Shown here in pieces: positions 1 through 5,641 of a DNA stretch of 6,562 nt (its first letter is position 1; every line of letters starts with the position of its first letter). The notes below the pieces were generated by a model, which was given only the letters and a program-made list of their open reading frames with translations, was not told the DNA's origin and ran no database searches. The stretch is from Pseudomonadota bacterium (lineage in GTDB: Bacteria; Pseudomonadota; Alphaproteobacteria; Rhizobiales; Xanthobacteraceae): the NCBI GenBank assembly GCA_023431725.1, contig JAEYVN010000150.1, positions 1 to 6,562 on the forward strand, given 5' to 3'. Position numbers and translations under genes: made by a program.

Positions 1-241
1 TGAGGCGCAGCTTGCGCACGCCGCGCGAAATGAAGGCGCTGCACACGCGATCGAGTTCTTCGAGGCTCAGGAGATCGGCCTTCGGCAGGAAGGCCATGTC
101 CTCCGACATGCAATACACGCAGCGGAAATCGCAGCGGTCGGTCACCGACACCCGCAGATAGGAAATCGTCCGCGCGAACGGGTCTACCAGCGGGGCCCGA
201 TCGGCGCTTGCGAGTTCAATGGGGTGCGGTGCAGCATTCAT
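1..241 (-). CDS. moaA: GTP 3',8-cyclase MoaA, N-terminal part (gene runs off the left edge)
   Basis: This is the first 80 codons of a radical SAM enzyme. MoaA, with MoaC, converts GTP to cyclic pyranopterin monophosphate, the first step of molybdenum cofactor synthesis in the cytoplasm. The visible part reads [19 protein letters not shown] followed by VYCMSEDM. It contains the CxxxCxxC motif that holds the SAM-binding [4Fe-4S] cluster (Cys41, Cys45 and Cys48 from this start) and the MoaA-typical FLPK segment after it. The C-terminal second cluster and the GG tail lie outside the window. The start is uncertain. ATG at 241 has GGAAGG upstream, but 13 bases away. An in-frame ATG at 262 would add seven residues (MEGVSKI) and has no better ribosome site. 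The gene is divergent from the DUF971 gene. Family identification is secure; the exact start is not. Confidence 0.93.
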   Translation of the reverse strand, partial: MNAAPHPIELASADRAPLVDPFARTISYLRVSVTDRCDFRCVYCMSEDMAFLPKADLLSLEELDRVCSAFISRGVRKLRL

Positions 242-272
242 GATTTTGCTCACACCTTCCATATAGGGTTTC

Positions 273-304
273 CGGGCTGTCCGCAAAACCCACGGATCAG
301 CCCG
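273..304. repeat. Imperfect inverted repeat in the moaA/DUF971 divergent spacer
   Basis: The left arm CGGGCTGTCCG (273-283) pairs with CGGATCAGCCCG (293-304), with one bulged base and a 9-base loop. It lies 32 bases upstream of the moaA ATG at 241 and 65 bases before the DUF971 start. It could form an RNA hairpin in the moaA leader or be a protein-binding site. No U-tract follows on either strand, so it is not a standard terminator. The sequence shows only the pairing; any role is inference. Confidence 0.4.
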
Positions 305-356
305 AAACACAATGGCGCAGCCGGGGTGTCGGCGCTATCAGACTATTTCAACACCC

Positions 357-360
357 AGGG
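357..360 (+). promoter_or_regulatory. Ribosome binding site deciding the DUF971 start
   Basis: AGGG lies 8 bases before the ATG at 369. The longer reading frame opens at an ATG at 312, but that start has no comparable purine-rich site, and its 19 extra residues do not resemble the family. This site supports 369 as the start. Confidence 0.6.
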
Positions 361-368
361 TTCCGATC

Positions 369-764
369 ATGAGTTCTGATGCGCCTACAAACGCCCGCCC
401 GTGGCCGACGGAAATCCGCCTCAGCAAGGACGGGCGGACCCTGACGACCGTATTCGACAATGGCGAGCGCTACGAACTCGCAGCGGAATACCTCCGTGTG
501 AAAAGCCCTAGTGCGGAGGTGCAGGGGCATTCGCCGGATGAGCGCAAGACGGTCCCGGGCAAGCGCAACGTGATGATCATCGAGATCTCGCCGATCGGCA
601 ATTACGCCGTCCGTCTGACCTTCGACGACATGCATTCGACCGGCATCTACACGTGGGATTACTTTGCCGAGCTTGGCCGCAATCAGGCGGCCTATTGGCA
701 GGATTATCTCGACGAACTGGCGGCCAAAGGGCTATCGCGCGATCCTGCACACAGGACGCACTAA
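369..764 (+). CDS. DUF971 protein (GBBH-like N-terminal domain family)
   Basis: This is a 131-residue single-domain cytoplasmic protein. It matches my memory of rhizobial DUF971 proteins almost throughout: PWPTEIRLSKDGRTLT, then FDNGERYEL, LRVKSPSAEVQGH, KRNVMIIEISPIGNYAVRL, FDDMHSTGIYTWDY and a closing YLDELAAKGL. The domain is named after the N-terminal part of gamma-butyrobetaine hydroxylase, but here it stands alone and no dioxygenase domain follows. The biochemical role of stand-alone bacterial members is not settled. In many bacteria they sit near the Mrp/ApbC iron-sulfur carrier, and here the divergent neighbour is the iron-sulfur enzyme MoaA, so a link to metal or cluster handling is possible but only inferred. 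The start at 369 is chosen because of the AGGG site 8 bases upstream and because family members start shortly before the PWPTEI segment. A hairpin at 789-810 probably ends transcription. Confidence 0.88.
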   Translation: MSSDAPTNARPWPTEIRLSKDGRTLTTVFDNGERYELAAEYLRVKSPSAEVQGHSPDERKTVPGKRNVMIIEISPIGNYAVRLTFDDMHSTGIYTWDYFAELGRNQAAYWQDYLDELAAKGLSRDPAHRTH

Positions 765-788
765 GAGAGCGCAGGTCGCAGGGGGATG

Positions 789-820
789 GGGCCGCAGGAG
801 GCTGCGGCCCATCATTGCTT
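789..820 (+). terminator. Probable terminator between the convergent DUF971 and L,D-transpeptidase genes
   Basis: A perfect 9-base-pair stem, GGGCCGCAG (789-797) with CTGCGGCCC (802-810), closes on a 4-base loop. It is followed on the plus strand by the moderately T-rich ATCATTGCTT. It sits 24 bases after the DUF971 stop and 13 bases beyond the end of the convergent transpeptidase gene. The T-tract is broken, so efficiency is uncertain. No T-tract exists on the minus side, so it most likely serves the DUF971 gene. Confidence 0.6.
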
Positions 821-823
821 TGC

Positions 824-1423
824 TTATTGAACCACGACCTTCGCGCCGACCGAGACGCGGCCATAGAGATCGATGACGTCCTGGTTGGTCATGCGGAAGC
901 AACCGGATGACACGGCCTGACCGATGGTCTCCGGCTCGTTCGAGCCATGGATGCGGTAAAGCGTCGAACCCAGATACATGGCGCGGGCGCCGAGCGGGTT
1001 ATCGGGGCCACCGGGCATGAAGCGCGGCAGATCGGGACGGCGCTTCAGCATCTGCGCCGGCGGGGTCCAGCTCGGCCATTCCTTCTTGGCGGTGACTGAT
1101 TTAACTCCGCGCCACGTGAATCCATCGCGGCCGACGCCGATGCCGTAGCGGACGGCAGTGCCGTTCCCGAGAATGAGATAGAGGCGGCGTTCGCCGGTGT
1201 TGACGATGATCGTGCCCGGCTTCTCTTTGCTCGGGTAATTCACGGTCGTCCGCGGGACGGGGGAGCCCCCGTACATTCCATACATTCGGCCAATCGGCGC
1301 GCCGCCGGTGTAGCGACCTTCCGGGTCGAAACCATTAAAGGCGTGAGCGGTCGAAACCATTGCGACTGCAACCGCAGTCAGAGCCATCCAGCGAAAGGCA
1401 ATCTGCAGCATCCTCAACCCCAT
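824..1423 (-). CDS. Periplasmic L,D-transpeptidase (YkuD domain)
   Basis: This is a 199-residue exported protein of the ErfK/YbiS/YcfS/YnhG (YkuD) family. Such enzymes make 3-3 cross-links in peptidoglycan or attach proteins to it, using a catalytic cysteine. Residues 1-28 form a signal peptide with a hydrophobic core (MALTAVAVAMVS) and an AHA-F cleavage site. The domain begins near residue 66 (KPGTIIVNTGERRLYLI) and continues through GIGVGRDGFTWRG. The active-site block has His159 in RIHGSNEPETIG and Cys175 in SSGCFRMTN, with Arg177 following. In this protein the histidine often found just before the Gly-Cys pair (SHGC) is replaced by serine, a variant I recall as common in alphaproteobacteria. 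No peptidoglycan-binding domain is present. The start ATG at 1423 has only a weak GGA site; ATG at 1411 is an alternative and would shorten the signal peptide by four residues. The gene appears to be transcribed alone. Confidence 0.92.
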   Translation of the reverse strand: MGLRMLQIAFRWMALTAVAVAMVSTAHAFNGFDPEGRYTGGAPIGRMYGMYGGSPVPRTTVNYPSKEKPGTIIVNTGERRLYLILGNGTAVRYGIGVGRDGFTWRGVKSVTAKKEWPSWTPPAQMLKRRPDLPRFMPGGPDNPLGARAMYLGSTLYRIHGSNEPETIGQAVSSGCFRMTNQDVIDLYGRVSVGAKVVVQ

Positions 1424-1643
1424 GCATTCCAGAAATACGTAACACGCGGTTCATGAAACAATTCTGCACGATAGGTCATACTTTCCGAGAGGTCGCAACC
1501 GGGCCTTTCGTCACGCTCTTTGCGAAGCATCAGTCCGAGCACAGCCGCAAGGAGCGAAGCGGTTTAGGGACGTCATCATGCCCTCACTGTTTAGCGAAAA
1601 TCCCGCGTGATTCTGGATCAATTCGAGCCAAAATCATCGTGAT
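1424..1643. other. 220-base spacer, no gene seen
   Basis: This stretch lies between the end of the pepsin-like gene and the start of the L,D-transpeptidase gene, both on the minus strand, so it should hold the transpeptidase promoter. The best candidate I can find on the minus strand is TTGCGA (1493-1498) and CTATCG (1469-1474), 18 bases apart, which is weak. I find no hairpin with a T-tract behind the pepsin-like gene. The short plus-strand frame across this region is not protein-like. Confidence 0.35.
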
Positions 1644-2687
1644 CTACCGACGATGACGGAAAGCCGCATAACCTCCGTCGGCGTCGTAAAGCACATCGAA
1701 GTCGTTCAAGAGATGGTAGCTGGTGTTGACGAAGGCGCGTGTCGACGACACGCGCAGATGGATGCCCTCCGGTGCCAGCGGCGAATCATCGCCGACCGTG
1801 AAGCGATACAATTCGGACGAATGCTCTGCATTGCCCACGCGGACGGCAACCTCGGTGCCATCCGGCAAGGTCCGCTGCATGCCACCGGCTTGCTCCGGTG
1901 AGATCGTCATGAACATGGTCGAGACGCCCGTATCCATCAGCATGGAGCCGCAGGCCGGCGGCGTCTGGCCATTCAGCGAGATGCACGCGGGGACGCCGGC
2001 CCAGTCGCGTCCATCGGGCCGCCGCTCGAGCTTCACGAATCGAAAGTCGCCGCGCGTGTTTTCTCGGGTCAGGCCGACATGCACGCCCTCGCGGGTGAGG
2101 ATATAGCCGCGGCGGCGCTGGCCCTCGCCAGCCGCCACGCGCAGCAGCGGGTTCTTGTCGGGCGTACTCTGGCTCTGCTGGTCGCCCTCGCGGCCGAAGC
2201 CGACACCGACCATGGCAATGTTACGCGGTGAGGATGAGGGCGTGCAGTCGCGCGCGGTTTCAAGGCAATCGACATGCGTGACGGCCAGCACCGGCATCGG
2301 TTCGGTTTCGATTCGTGCGCCGCGCTGGCCGACCAGCGCCAGGCGTGTGATCACCCATTGGCCGCGCATCACACGGCCGGAGCTTGTGTAGGTCAGCTCG
2401 CCTTCGCCAATCGATTGCAACTGGTCGAAATTCGGAATGTAGCGCGCGGCGACGACAATGCCGGTCGATCCGGAATCGATCACGGCCCGGATCGGACGAT
2501 CGCCGAAGGAGAGACCGATCCGCGGCACGGCATCGATCTCATCCTCATGCGCGTTCAGGAAGCGCAGGAAGCGCCCCTCATCGAAGCCGTCGTAGCTGGG
2601 CCTGTCCTGGGCTGCAGCGGCGGTCATGAAGGCAGCGCAGGCGAGGGCGGCAATTGCCGGAAGGGGTCGTGTGCGATGAGCACGCAT
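1644..2687 (-). CDS. Secreted pepsin-like (two-lobed) aspartic protease
   Basis: This 347-residue protein begins with a signal peptide (RAHRTRP, then PAIAALACAAFMTA, cleavage near AAA-Q at residue 27). It carries two aspartic protease active-site motifs: AVIDSGSTGIVV with Asp71 and MLMDTGVSTMFM with Asp252. Their 181-residue spacing nearly equals that in pepsin (Asp32 and Asp215), so both lobes lie in one chain, unlike single-lobe retropepsins. Other pepsin landmarks follow in order: a flap-like ELTYTSSGRVMRG with Tyr100, the AMVGVGFGRE segment where pepsin has GILGLA, and a C-terminal FDVLYDADGGYAAFR like the pepsin end. Cys141/Cys148 and Cys235/Cys246 could form two disulfides. The family is rare in bacteria and mostly annotated as hypothetical there. 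A GTG start at 2732 would add 15 residues ahead of the signal peptide, so ATG at 2687 with an upstream GGA is preferred. The fold assignment is from motifs; activity and substrate are unknown. Confidence 0.75.
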   Translation of the reverse strand: MRAHRTRPLPAIAALACAAFMTAAAAQDRPSYDGFDEGRFLRFLNAHEDEIDAVPRIGLSFGDRPIRAVIDSGSTGIVVAARYIPNFDQLQSIGEGELTYTSSGRVMRGQWVITRLALVGQRGARIETEPMPVLAVTHVDCLETARDCTPSSSPRNIAMVGVGFGREGDQQSQSTPDKNPLLRVAAGEGQRRRGYILTREGVHVGLTRENTRGDFRFVKLERRPDGRDWAGVPACISLNGQTPPACGSMLMDTGVSTMFMTISPEQAGGMQRTLPDGTEVAVRVGNAEHSSELYRFTVGDDSPLAPEGIHLRVSSTRAFVNTSYHLLNDFDVLYDADGGYAAFRHRR

Positions 2688-2768
2688 CGATCGGTCCACG
2701 CTCTTGTTTTGCGCGTTTGGAGATCGCGACACCCTAGACCGGGAAGGTTGGAAATCCGCCTTCAGGAT

Positions 2769-2783
2769 GATTCAATTTGAATC
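2769..2783. promoter_or_regulatory. Operator-like palindrome in the divergent spacer
   Basis: The perfect inverted repeat GATTCAA-T-TTGAATC has 7-base arms and a 1-base centre. It sits 82 bases before the pepsin-like gene start and 84 bases before the porin-signature gene start, almost midway between two divergent genes. That position would suit a regulator acting on both, but no known binding motif is recognised. Confidence 0.4.
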
Positions 2784-2798
2784 TATCGCTCCCAAAGG

Positions 2799-2816
2799 CC
2801 CGGAGTTCCCGGAGTT
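2799..2816. repeat. Tandem 9-base direct repeat
   Basis: Two perfect adjacent copies of CCCGGAGTT lie 16 bases right of the palindrome at 2769-2783, in the spacer between the divergent pepsin-like and porin-signature genes. The repeat may be a second regulatory site or a chance duplication. Confidence 0.45.
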
Positions 2817-2866
2817 GTCCGGCAGATCGTTCTTTGGAGCGGGCGTCAGACGCGGTACAAATGCTG

Positions 2867-3148
2867 ATGAAAAAGATCGTCCTTGCCATGATCATCGCCG
2901 TTCTTCCGGTTGCCAGTTTAGCAGCCGAGCCGAACGGCACGCCGTCCAGGAAACCGGCCGATACAAAAGGGCAGACGAGCGCGAACAGCCAGGGCAAGTC
3001 ACAGCCCAACTCTCAAGCCAAGCCTCAAGCCAAGCCTCAAGCCAAGCCCTGCGCCGAATACGGTGAGGGCTATGTCAGGCTCGAGGGCTCATCGACCTGC
3101 GTGAAGGTCAGCGGCTACGTGCGATTTCAGGCGGGGACGAGTCGCTGA
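2867..3148 (+). CDS. Small exported protein with a porin N-terminal signature
   Basis: This is a 93-residue protein. Residues 1-20 form a signal peptide (MKKIVLAMIIAVLPVASLAA). A polar linker of about 40 residues follows, rich in Q, K, P and S and ending in three QAKP units. The last 32 residues read CAEYGEGYVRLEGSSTC then VKVSGYVRFQAGTSR. This matches the start of mature rhizobial porins of the Omp2/Porin_2 type, where a C-x-x-Y-G-x-G-(F/Y) segment leads to a T-C-(I/V)-(K/R)-(I/V)-(G/S)-G-Y-(V/L)-R strand. Cys62 and Cys78 correspond to the conserved cysteine pair of that signature. A full porin would have several hundred further residues; here a TGA follows at once and no porin-like sequence continues before the tRNA. 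I recall similar short proteins in Bradyrhizobium relatives, so it may be a family rather than debris. Function is unknown. ATG at 2861 is an alternative start, and neither has a clear ribosome site. Confidence 0.7.
   Translation: MKKIVLAMIIAVLPVASLAAEPNGTPSRKPADTKGQTSANSQGKSQPNSQAKPQAKPQAKPCAEYGEGYVRLEGSSTCVKVSGYVRFQAGTSR
3013..3048 (+). repeat. Three tandem 12-base repeats inside the porin-signature gene
   Basis: Three perfect copies of TCAAGCCAAGCC lie head to tail. Because the unit is a multiple of three, it encodes repeated Q-A-K-P units in the linker between signal peptide and porin-like tail, and copy number could change without shifting the frame. Confidence 0.9.
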
Positions 3149-3212
3149 ACGCCGCGCGGTGCATCGAGGTCCAGCGTATCAGCGGGATAATGCGAGCTTG
3201 ATCGGGATTCGA

Positions 3213-3287
3213 TGGTGGGCGCGACAGGGATTGAACCTGTGACCCCTCCCGTGTGAAGGGAGTGCTCTCCCGCTGAGCTACGCGCCC
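3213..3287 (-). tRNA. tRNA-Val, anticodon CAC
   Basis: The minus strand folds into a full 75-base cloverleaf. The acceptor stem is GGGCGCG with CGCGCCC, the D arm GCTC-AGCGGGA-GAGC, and the anticodon arm CTCCC-TTCACAC-GGGAG with CAC at positions 34-36. The variable loop has five bases and the T arm is ACAGG-TTCAATC-CCTGT. The discriminator is A and the terminal CCA is encoded. The anticodon reads the valine codon GUG. All stems pair completely, so the gene looks intact. It is convergent with the porin-signature gene. I see no integrase or duplicated tRNA end nearby that would mark an integrated element. Confidence 0.97.
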
Positions 3288-3297
3288 GAAGCCGCCG

Positions 3298-3325
3298 CTT
3301 TTAAGTGGCTTCCAAGAAGTGTCAA
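3298..3325 (-). promoter_or_regulatory. Promoter of tRNA-Val
   Basis: On the minus strand a perfect -35 box TTGACA (3320-3325) is followed after 16 bases by TAAAAG (3298-3303), which matches four of six bases of TATAAT. Transcription would start a few bases before the tRNA 5' end at 3287, as expected for a tRNA with a very short leader. Confidence 0.65.
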
Positions 3326-3359
3326 GCGCGCAGAGCGGCGCTTGTGAATTCAGTGGTTG

Positions 3360-3926
3360 TTACCGCGGTGCGGGCCAGCCGCCGGCGCCGGCCGGGGCCG
3401 ACCGTTGCTGGGGCGGTGCGAAGCCACCGCCGCTTTGCTGCGGAGGCGGATTGAAGCCGCTGGTTGATGAGGCGGGAGCACTGTCGGCCGGCGCGGGCTG
3501 TTCGGCGACAGCGGCCGGCGCGGACGGCTTCGCCGCGCGCTTCTTGGCGGGCCGACGGGTCGGCGCGGCCTTCACGAGTTCGGCCATCACCGGGCTCGGG
3601 TCGAAGCGCGGCTCGGTCATGGTGACGCCCGAATCGTCATTGCCCCGGATATCCTCCGGCGGAATCAGTTTCACAGCGACGGTCTGTGGCTGGTAGCCGT
3701 TCAGGCTGTAAGTCACCTGCATATCGGCGGCCGGTACGGCGAGCGCACATGGAGTGCGGCAGGTCTGACCGCCAGACGTCTTCACTTCGGCGCCCGCAGG
3801 CTCGGATTCGAACTGCAGCGGCACCGTCGGGGTCGCCGTCTTCATCAGATCGCCTGTTGCCGAACATCCGGCCAGTGCCATCCCACAGATTACAAACGCT
3901 AAAACTCTACTCATGGCCTTGTCCAT
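3360..3926 (-). CDS. Lipoprotein with PEGA-like domain and Pro/Ala-rich tail
   Basis: This is a 188-residue predicted lipoprotein. The N-terminus has a hydrophobic segment ending in the lipobox LAGC, with Cys21 as the lipidated residue. Ser follows it, which favours outer-membrane sorting by the usual +2 rule. Residues 37-87 (PLQFESEPAGAEVKTSGG, then a TCRTPC pair and VTYSLNGYQPQTVAVKL) look like a PEGA-type beta-sandwich repeat, in which S-x-P-x-G-A-x-V is followed by a hydrophobic strand and a G-Y-x-P turn. Cys56 and Cys60 may form a disulfide. The C-terminal third is low complexity: a basic TRRPAKKRAAK stretch, then proline, alanine and glutamine, with a GFxPP-PQQ motif occurring twice (near 157-164 and 169-174). 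Such tails often span the periplasm or touch the cell wall, but the role here is unknown. ATG at 3914 is an equally good start; neither has a convincing ribosome site. The gene is flanked by tRNA-Val and gph on the same strand. Confidence 0.78.
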   Translation of the reverse strand: MDKAMSRVLAFVICGMALAGCSATGDLMKTATPTVPLQFESEPAGAEVKTSGGQTCRTPCALAVPAADMQVTYSLNGYQPQTVAVKLIPPEDIRGNDDSGVTMTEPRFDPSPVMAELVKAAPTRRPAKKRAAKPSAPAAVAEQPAPADSAPASSTSGFNPPPQQSGGGFAPPQQRSAPAGAGGWPAPR

Positions 3927-3997
3927 CGCTGGCGCGCACGTCGTTACGGCGTCCCTTTGCGTTCCGGAAGCTTATCGGGTCAGCCGTCCTGCGTGCA

Positions 3998-4014
3998 ATC
4001 GGATGACATCCGAT
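3998..4014. repeat. Short perfect inverted repeat upstream of the lipoprotein gene
   Basis: ATCGGAT-GAC-ATCCGAT has 7-base arms and a 3-base centre. It lies between the end of gph and the lipoprotein start, 72 bases before the latter. No T-run follows on the minus strand, so it is either a weak transcript end for gph or a regulator site for the lipoprotein gene. Confidence 0.4.
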
Positions 4015-4101
4015 CCCCCGCCGCGTGCGGCTATCATTTCATAGGAGTATGCGGAAGCCCACAATCGCATCAAATGTAAGGCGAATTGCGCCGGTTGTTG
4101 G

Positions 4102-4788
4102 TTAATCCACACCGCTGGTTGCAGCGACAAGTTCCATCGCTTGTGCGGGCAATTCCTCGAAATGGCTGATCAGTCGGTCGGGCCCCAGATCCGCCATCGG
4201 TATTTCGGTGTATCCGAAATCCACGCCGATGATGGGAATTCCGGCCGCACGCGCTGTTTTCACGTCGGTATTGGAATCTCCGACCATGACAGCACGACGA
4301 ATATCGCCATTGGCCTGACGAATGGTGCGGACGAGCATTTCCGGATCCGGCTTCTTCATCGGGAAAGTGTCCTGTCCGCAAATCGCGACAAAACGATCTT
4401 TGAGCCCCAGTGCGTCGAGCAAGCGTATCGACAAGGCTTCATACTTGTTGGTGCAGACGGCGAGGGTGAAGCCCTCGGCCTCCAGCACAGCAAGGGCTTT
4501 CTCACATCCAGGATACGGGCGCGAATGGTCGGCGATATGCGCCTGATAGTGCCGGATGTATTTCGCAAAGAGCGCATCAATGGCAGCTTCGCCCAAATGG
4601 CGCTGCTGAGCGATCAAGGCTTCTTCGATCAATGGACGAACGCCGCCGCCAATCATCGCGCGGGCCCTTTCGAACGGCACCGGCGGGATATCCTCCAGAG
4701 CGAGGACCAGATTCAGAGTCGCGATCAGGTCTGGCGCGGTATCGATGAGTGTGCCGTCCAGATCGAACACGATGATGGGATTTGACAT
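4102..4788 (-). CDS. gph: Phosphoglycolate phosphatase (HAD superfamily)
   Basis: This 228-residue cytoplasmic enzyme hydrolyses 2-phosphoglycolate to glycolate. The substrate arises from DNA end repair and from Rubisco oxygenation in autotrophs, and it inhibits triose-phosphate isomerase. All four HAD motifs are present: VFDLDGTLIDTAPDL with nucleophile Asp9 and acid/base Asp11, AVCTNK with Thr113, MKKPDP with Lys146, and VMVGDSNTDVKTARAAG with Asp171 and Asp175. The helical cap between motifs I and II (from about residue 15 to 95) has the Gph-typical MIGGGVRPLIEEAL. Length is normal for the family. The start is not fixed by a ribosome site. ATG at 4788 puts the protein start just before IIVFDLDGTL as in relatives, and ATG at 4803 would add MTRSA. 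It diverges from rpiA. A related HAD phosphatase of other specificity cannot be excluded. Confidence 0.9.
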   Translation of the reverse strand: MSNPIIVFDLDGTLIDTAPDLIATLNLVLALEDIPPVPFERARAMIGGGVRPLIEEALIAQQRHLGEAAIDALFAKYIRHYQAHIADHSRPYPGCEKALAVLEAEGFTLAVCTNKYEALSIRLLDALGLKDRFVAICGQDTFPMKKPDPEMLVRTIRQANGDIRRAVMVGDSNTDVKTARAAGIPIIGVDFGYTEIPMADLGPDRLISHFEELPAQAMELVAATSGVD

Positions 4789-4930
4789 TGCGGAGCGGGT
4801 CATAAACTTGGGCTAAAGCGCGCCGGACCGGAAGGCAAGGGCGTGTTTTCCTCCCCTCAGGGCTAGGTTCCGGCGCCAATCGGGGCTAGACAAGCTTCGA
4901 ATATCCTGCGACCCCACACCCATACCTGCC

Positions 4931-5623
4931 ATGACACCGGATGATCTGAAACGCCAGGCTGCAGCCCGTGCCCTTGATTGGGTGCGACCGGGCATGCGCC
5001 TTGGCCTTGGGACCGGCTCGACTGCTCGCCATTTCGTGGAATTGCTGGGCGAGCGCGTGCGCGGCGGTCTCGATGTGATTGGTGTCCCGACATCCGAGAC
5101 AACAAAGGCCGATGCTGAGCGCGTCGGAGTGCCGCTCACCACGCTCGATGACACCCCCCATCTGCATTTGACCGTTGATGGCGCCGACGAGATCGGACCT
5201 GACTTGGCCCTCATCAAGGGCGGCGGGGGCGCCTTGCTGCGCGAGAAAATCGTCGCCGCCGCATCCGACCATATGATCGTCATCGCCGACGAGACGAAAT
5301 TACTGCCGGCACTTGGCGCTTTTCCATTGCCAATCGAAGTCGTGCCATTCGGGCTGACGGCGACACGCAACGCGATCGCGCTGGCATTGGAAGGTCTGGC
5401 GTTGCCACCCAATCTGAAGCTGCGGACCGATCCTGCCGGCCTTGCTTTCGTCACGGATGGCGGCCACTTCATCGTCGACGCGGCGCTGGGCCGCATTCCC
5501 GATCCGAGGGCGCTCGCTGACCGGCTCGCGGCGATCCCGGGTGTCGTGGAGCATGGCTTGTTTCTGGGGCTTGCACGGACCGCCATTGTCGCAGGACCGG
5601 CTGGCGTTCGCGTGATTGAATAA
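4931..5623 (+). CDS. rpiA: Ribose-5-phosphate isomerase A
   Basis: This 230-residue cytoplasmic enzyme interconverts ribose 5-phosphate and ribulose 5-phosphate in the non-oxidative pentose phosphate pathway (and the Calvin cycle where present). The sequence has the phosphate-binding [15 protein letters not shown] near residue 23, then [36 protein letters not shown] and a C-terminal [11 protein letters not shown]. The residues matching E. coli Asp81, Asp84, Lys94 and Glu103 are Asp83, Asp86, Lys96 and Glu105. Length is full and there is no sign of damage. The ATG at 4931 has no purine-rich ribosome site in front of it (the preceding bases are cytosine-rich), so translation may start from a very short leader. 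It is the first gene of a likely operon, with 31 bases to the DUF2059 start and gor after that. The spacer to gph is 142 bases and must carry both promoters. Confidence 0.96.
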   Translation: MTPDDLKRQAAARALDWVRPGMRLGLGTGSTARHFVELLGERVRGGLDVIGVPTSETTKADAERVGVPLTTLDDTPHLHLTVDGADEIGPDLALIKGGGGALLREKIVAAASDHMIVIADETKLLPALGAFPLPIEVVPFGLTATRNAIALALEGLALPPNLKLRTDPAGLAFVTDGGHFIVDAALGRIPDPRALADRLAAIPGVVEHGLFLGLARTAIVAGPAGVRVIE

Positions 5624-5641
5624 GATGATGATCCGATCAAC

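Noticed and set aside
1360..1656. 98-codon plus-strand frame in the transpeptidase upstream spacer
   Set aside because: It begins inside the transpeptidase gene on the opposite strand, has no ribosome site and shows no protein-like pattern.
2274..2780. 168-codon plus-strand frame opposite the pepsin-like gene
   Set aside because: It lies antisense to the two-lobed protease frame and has no family resemblance or ribosome site.
3213..3287. tRNA-Val as an attachment site for an integrated element
   Set aside because: I found no integrase gene, no repeat of the tRNA 3' end and no change in gene character on either side.
4081..4097. GGCGAATTGCGCC as a terminator for gph
   Set aside because: The stem has only four GC pairs around a self-complementary AATT and no T-run follows on the minus strand.
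4049..4105. 18-codon plus-strand mini-gene preceded by AGGAG
   Set aside because: The purine site is only one base from the ATG, too close to work well. The frame is very short and overlaps the end of gph on the other strand.
4141..4785. 214-codon plus-strand open frame opposite gph
   Set aside because: All HAD motifs are on the minus strand and the plus-strand product resembles nothing I know.
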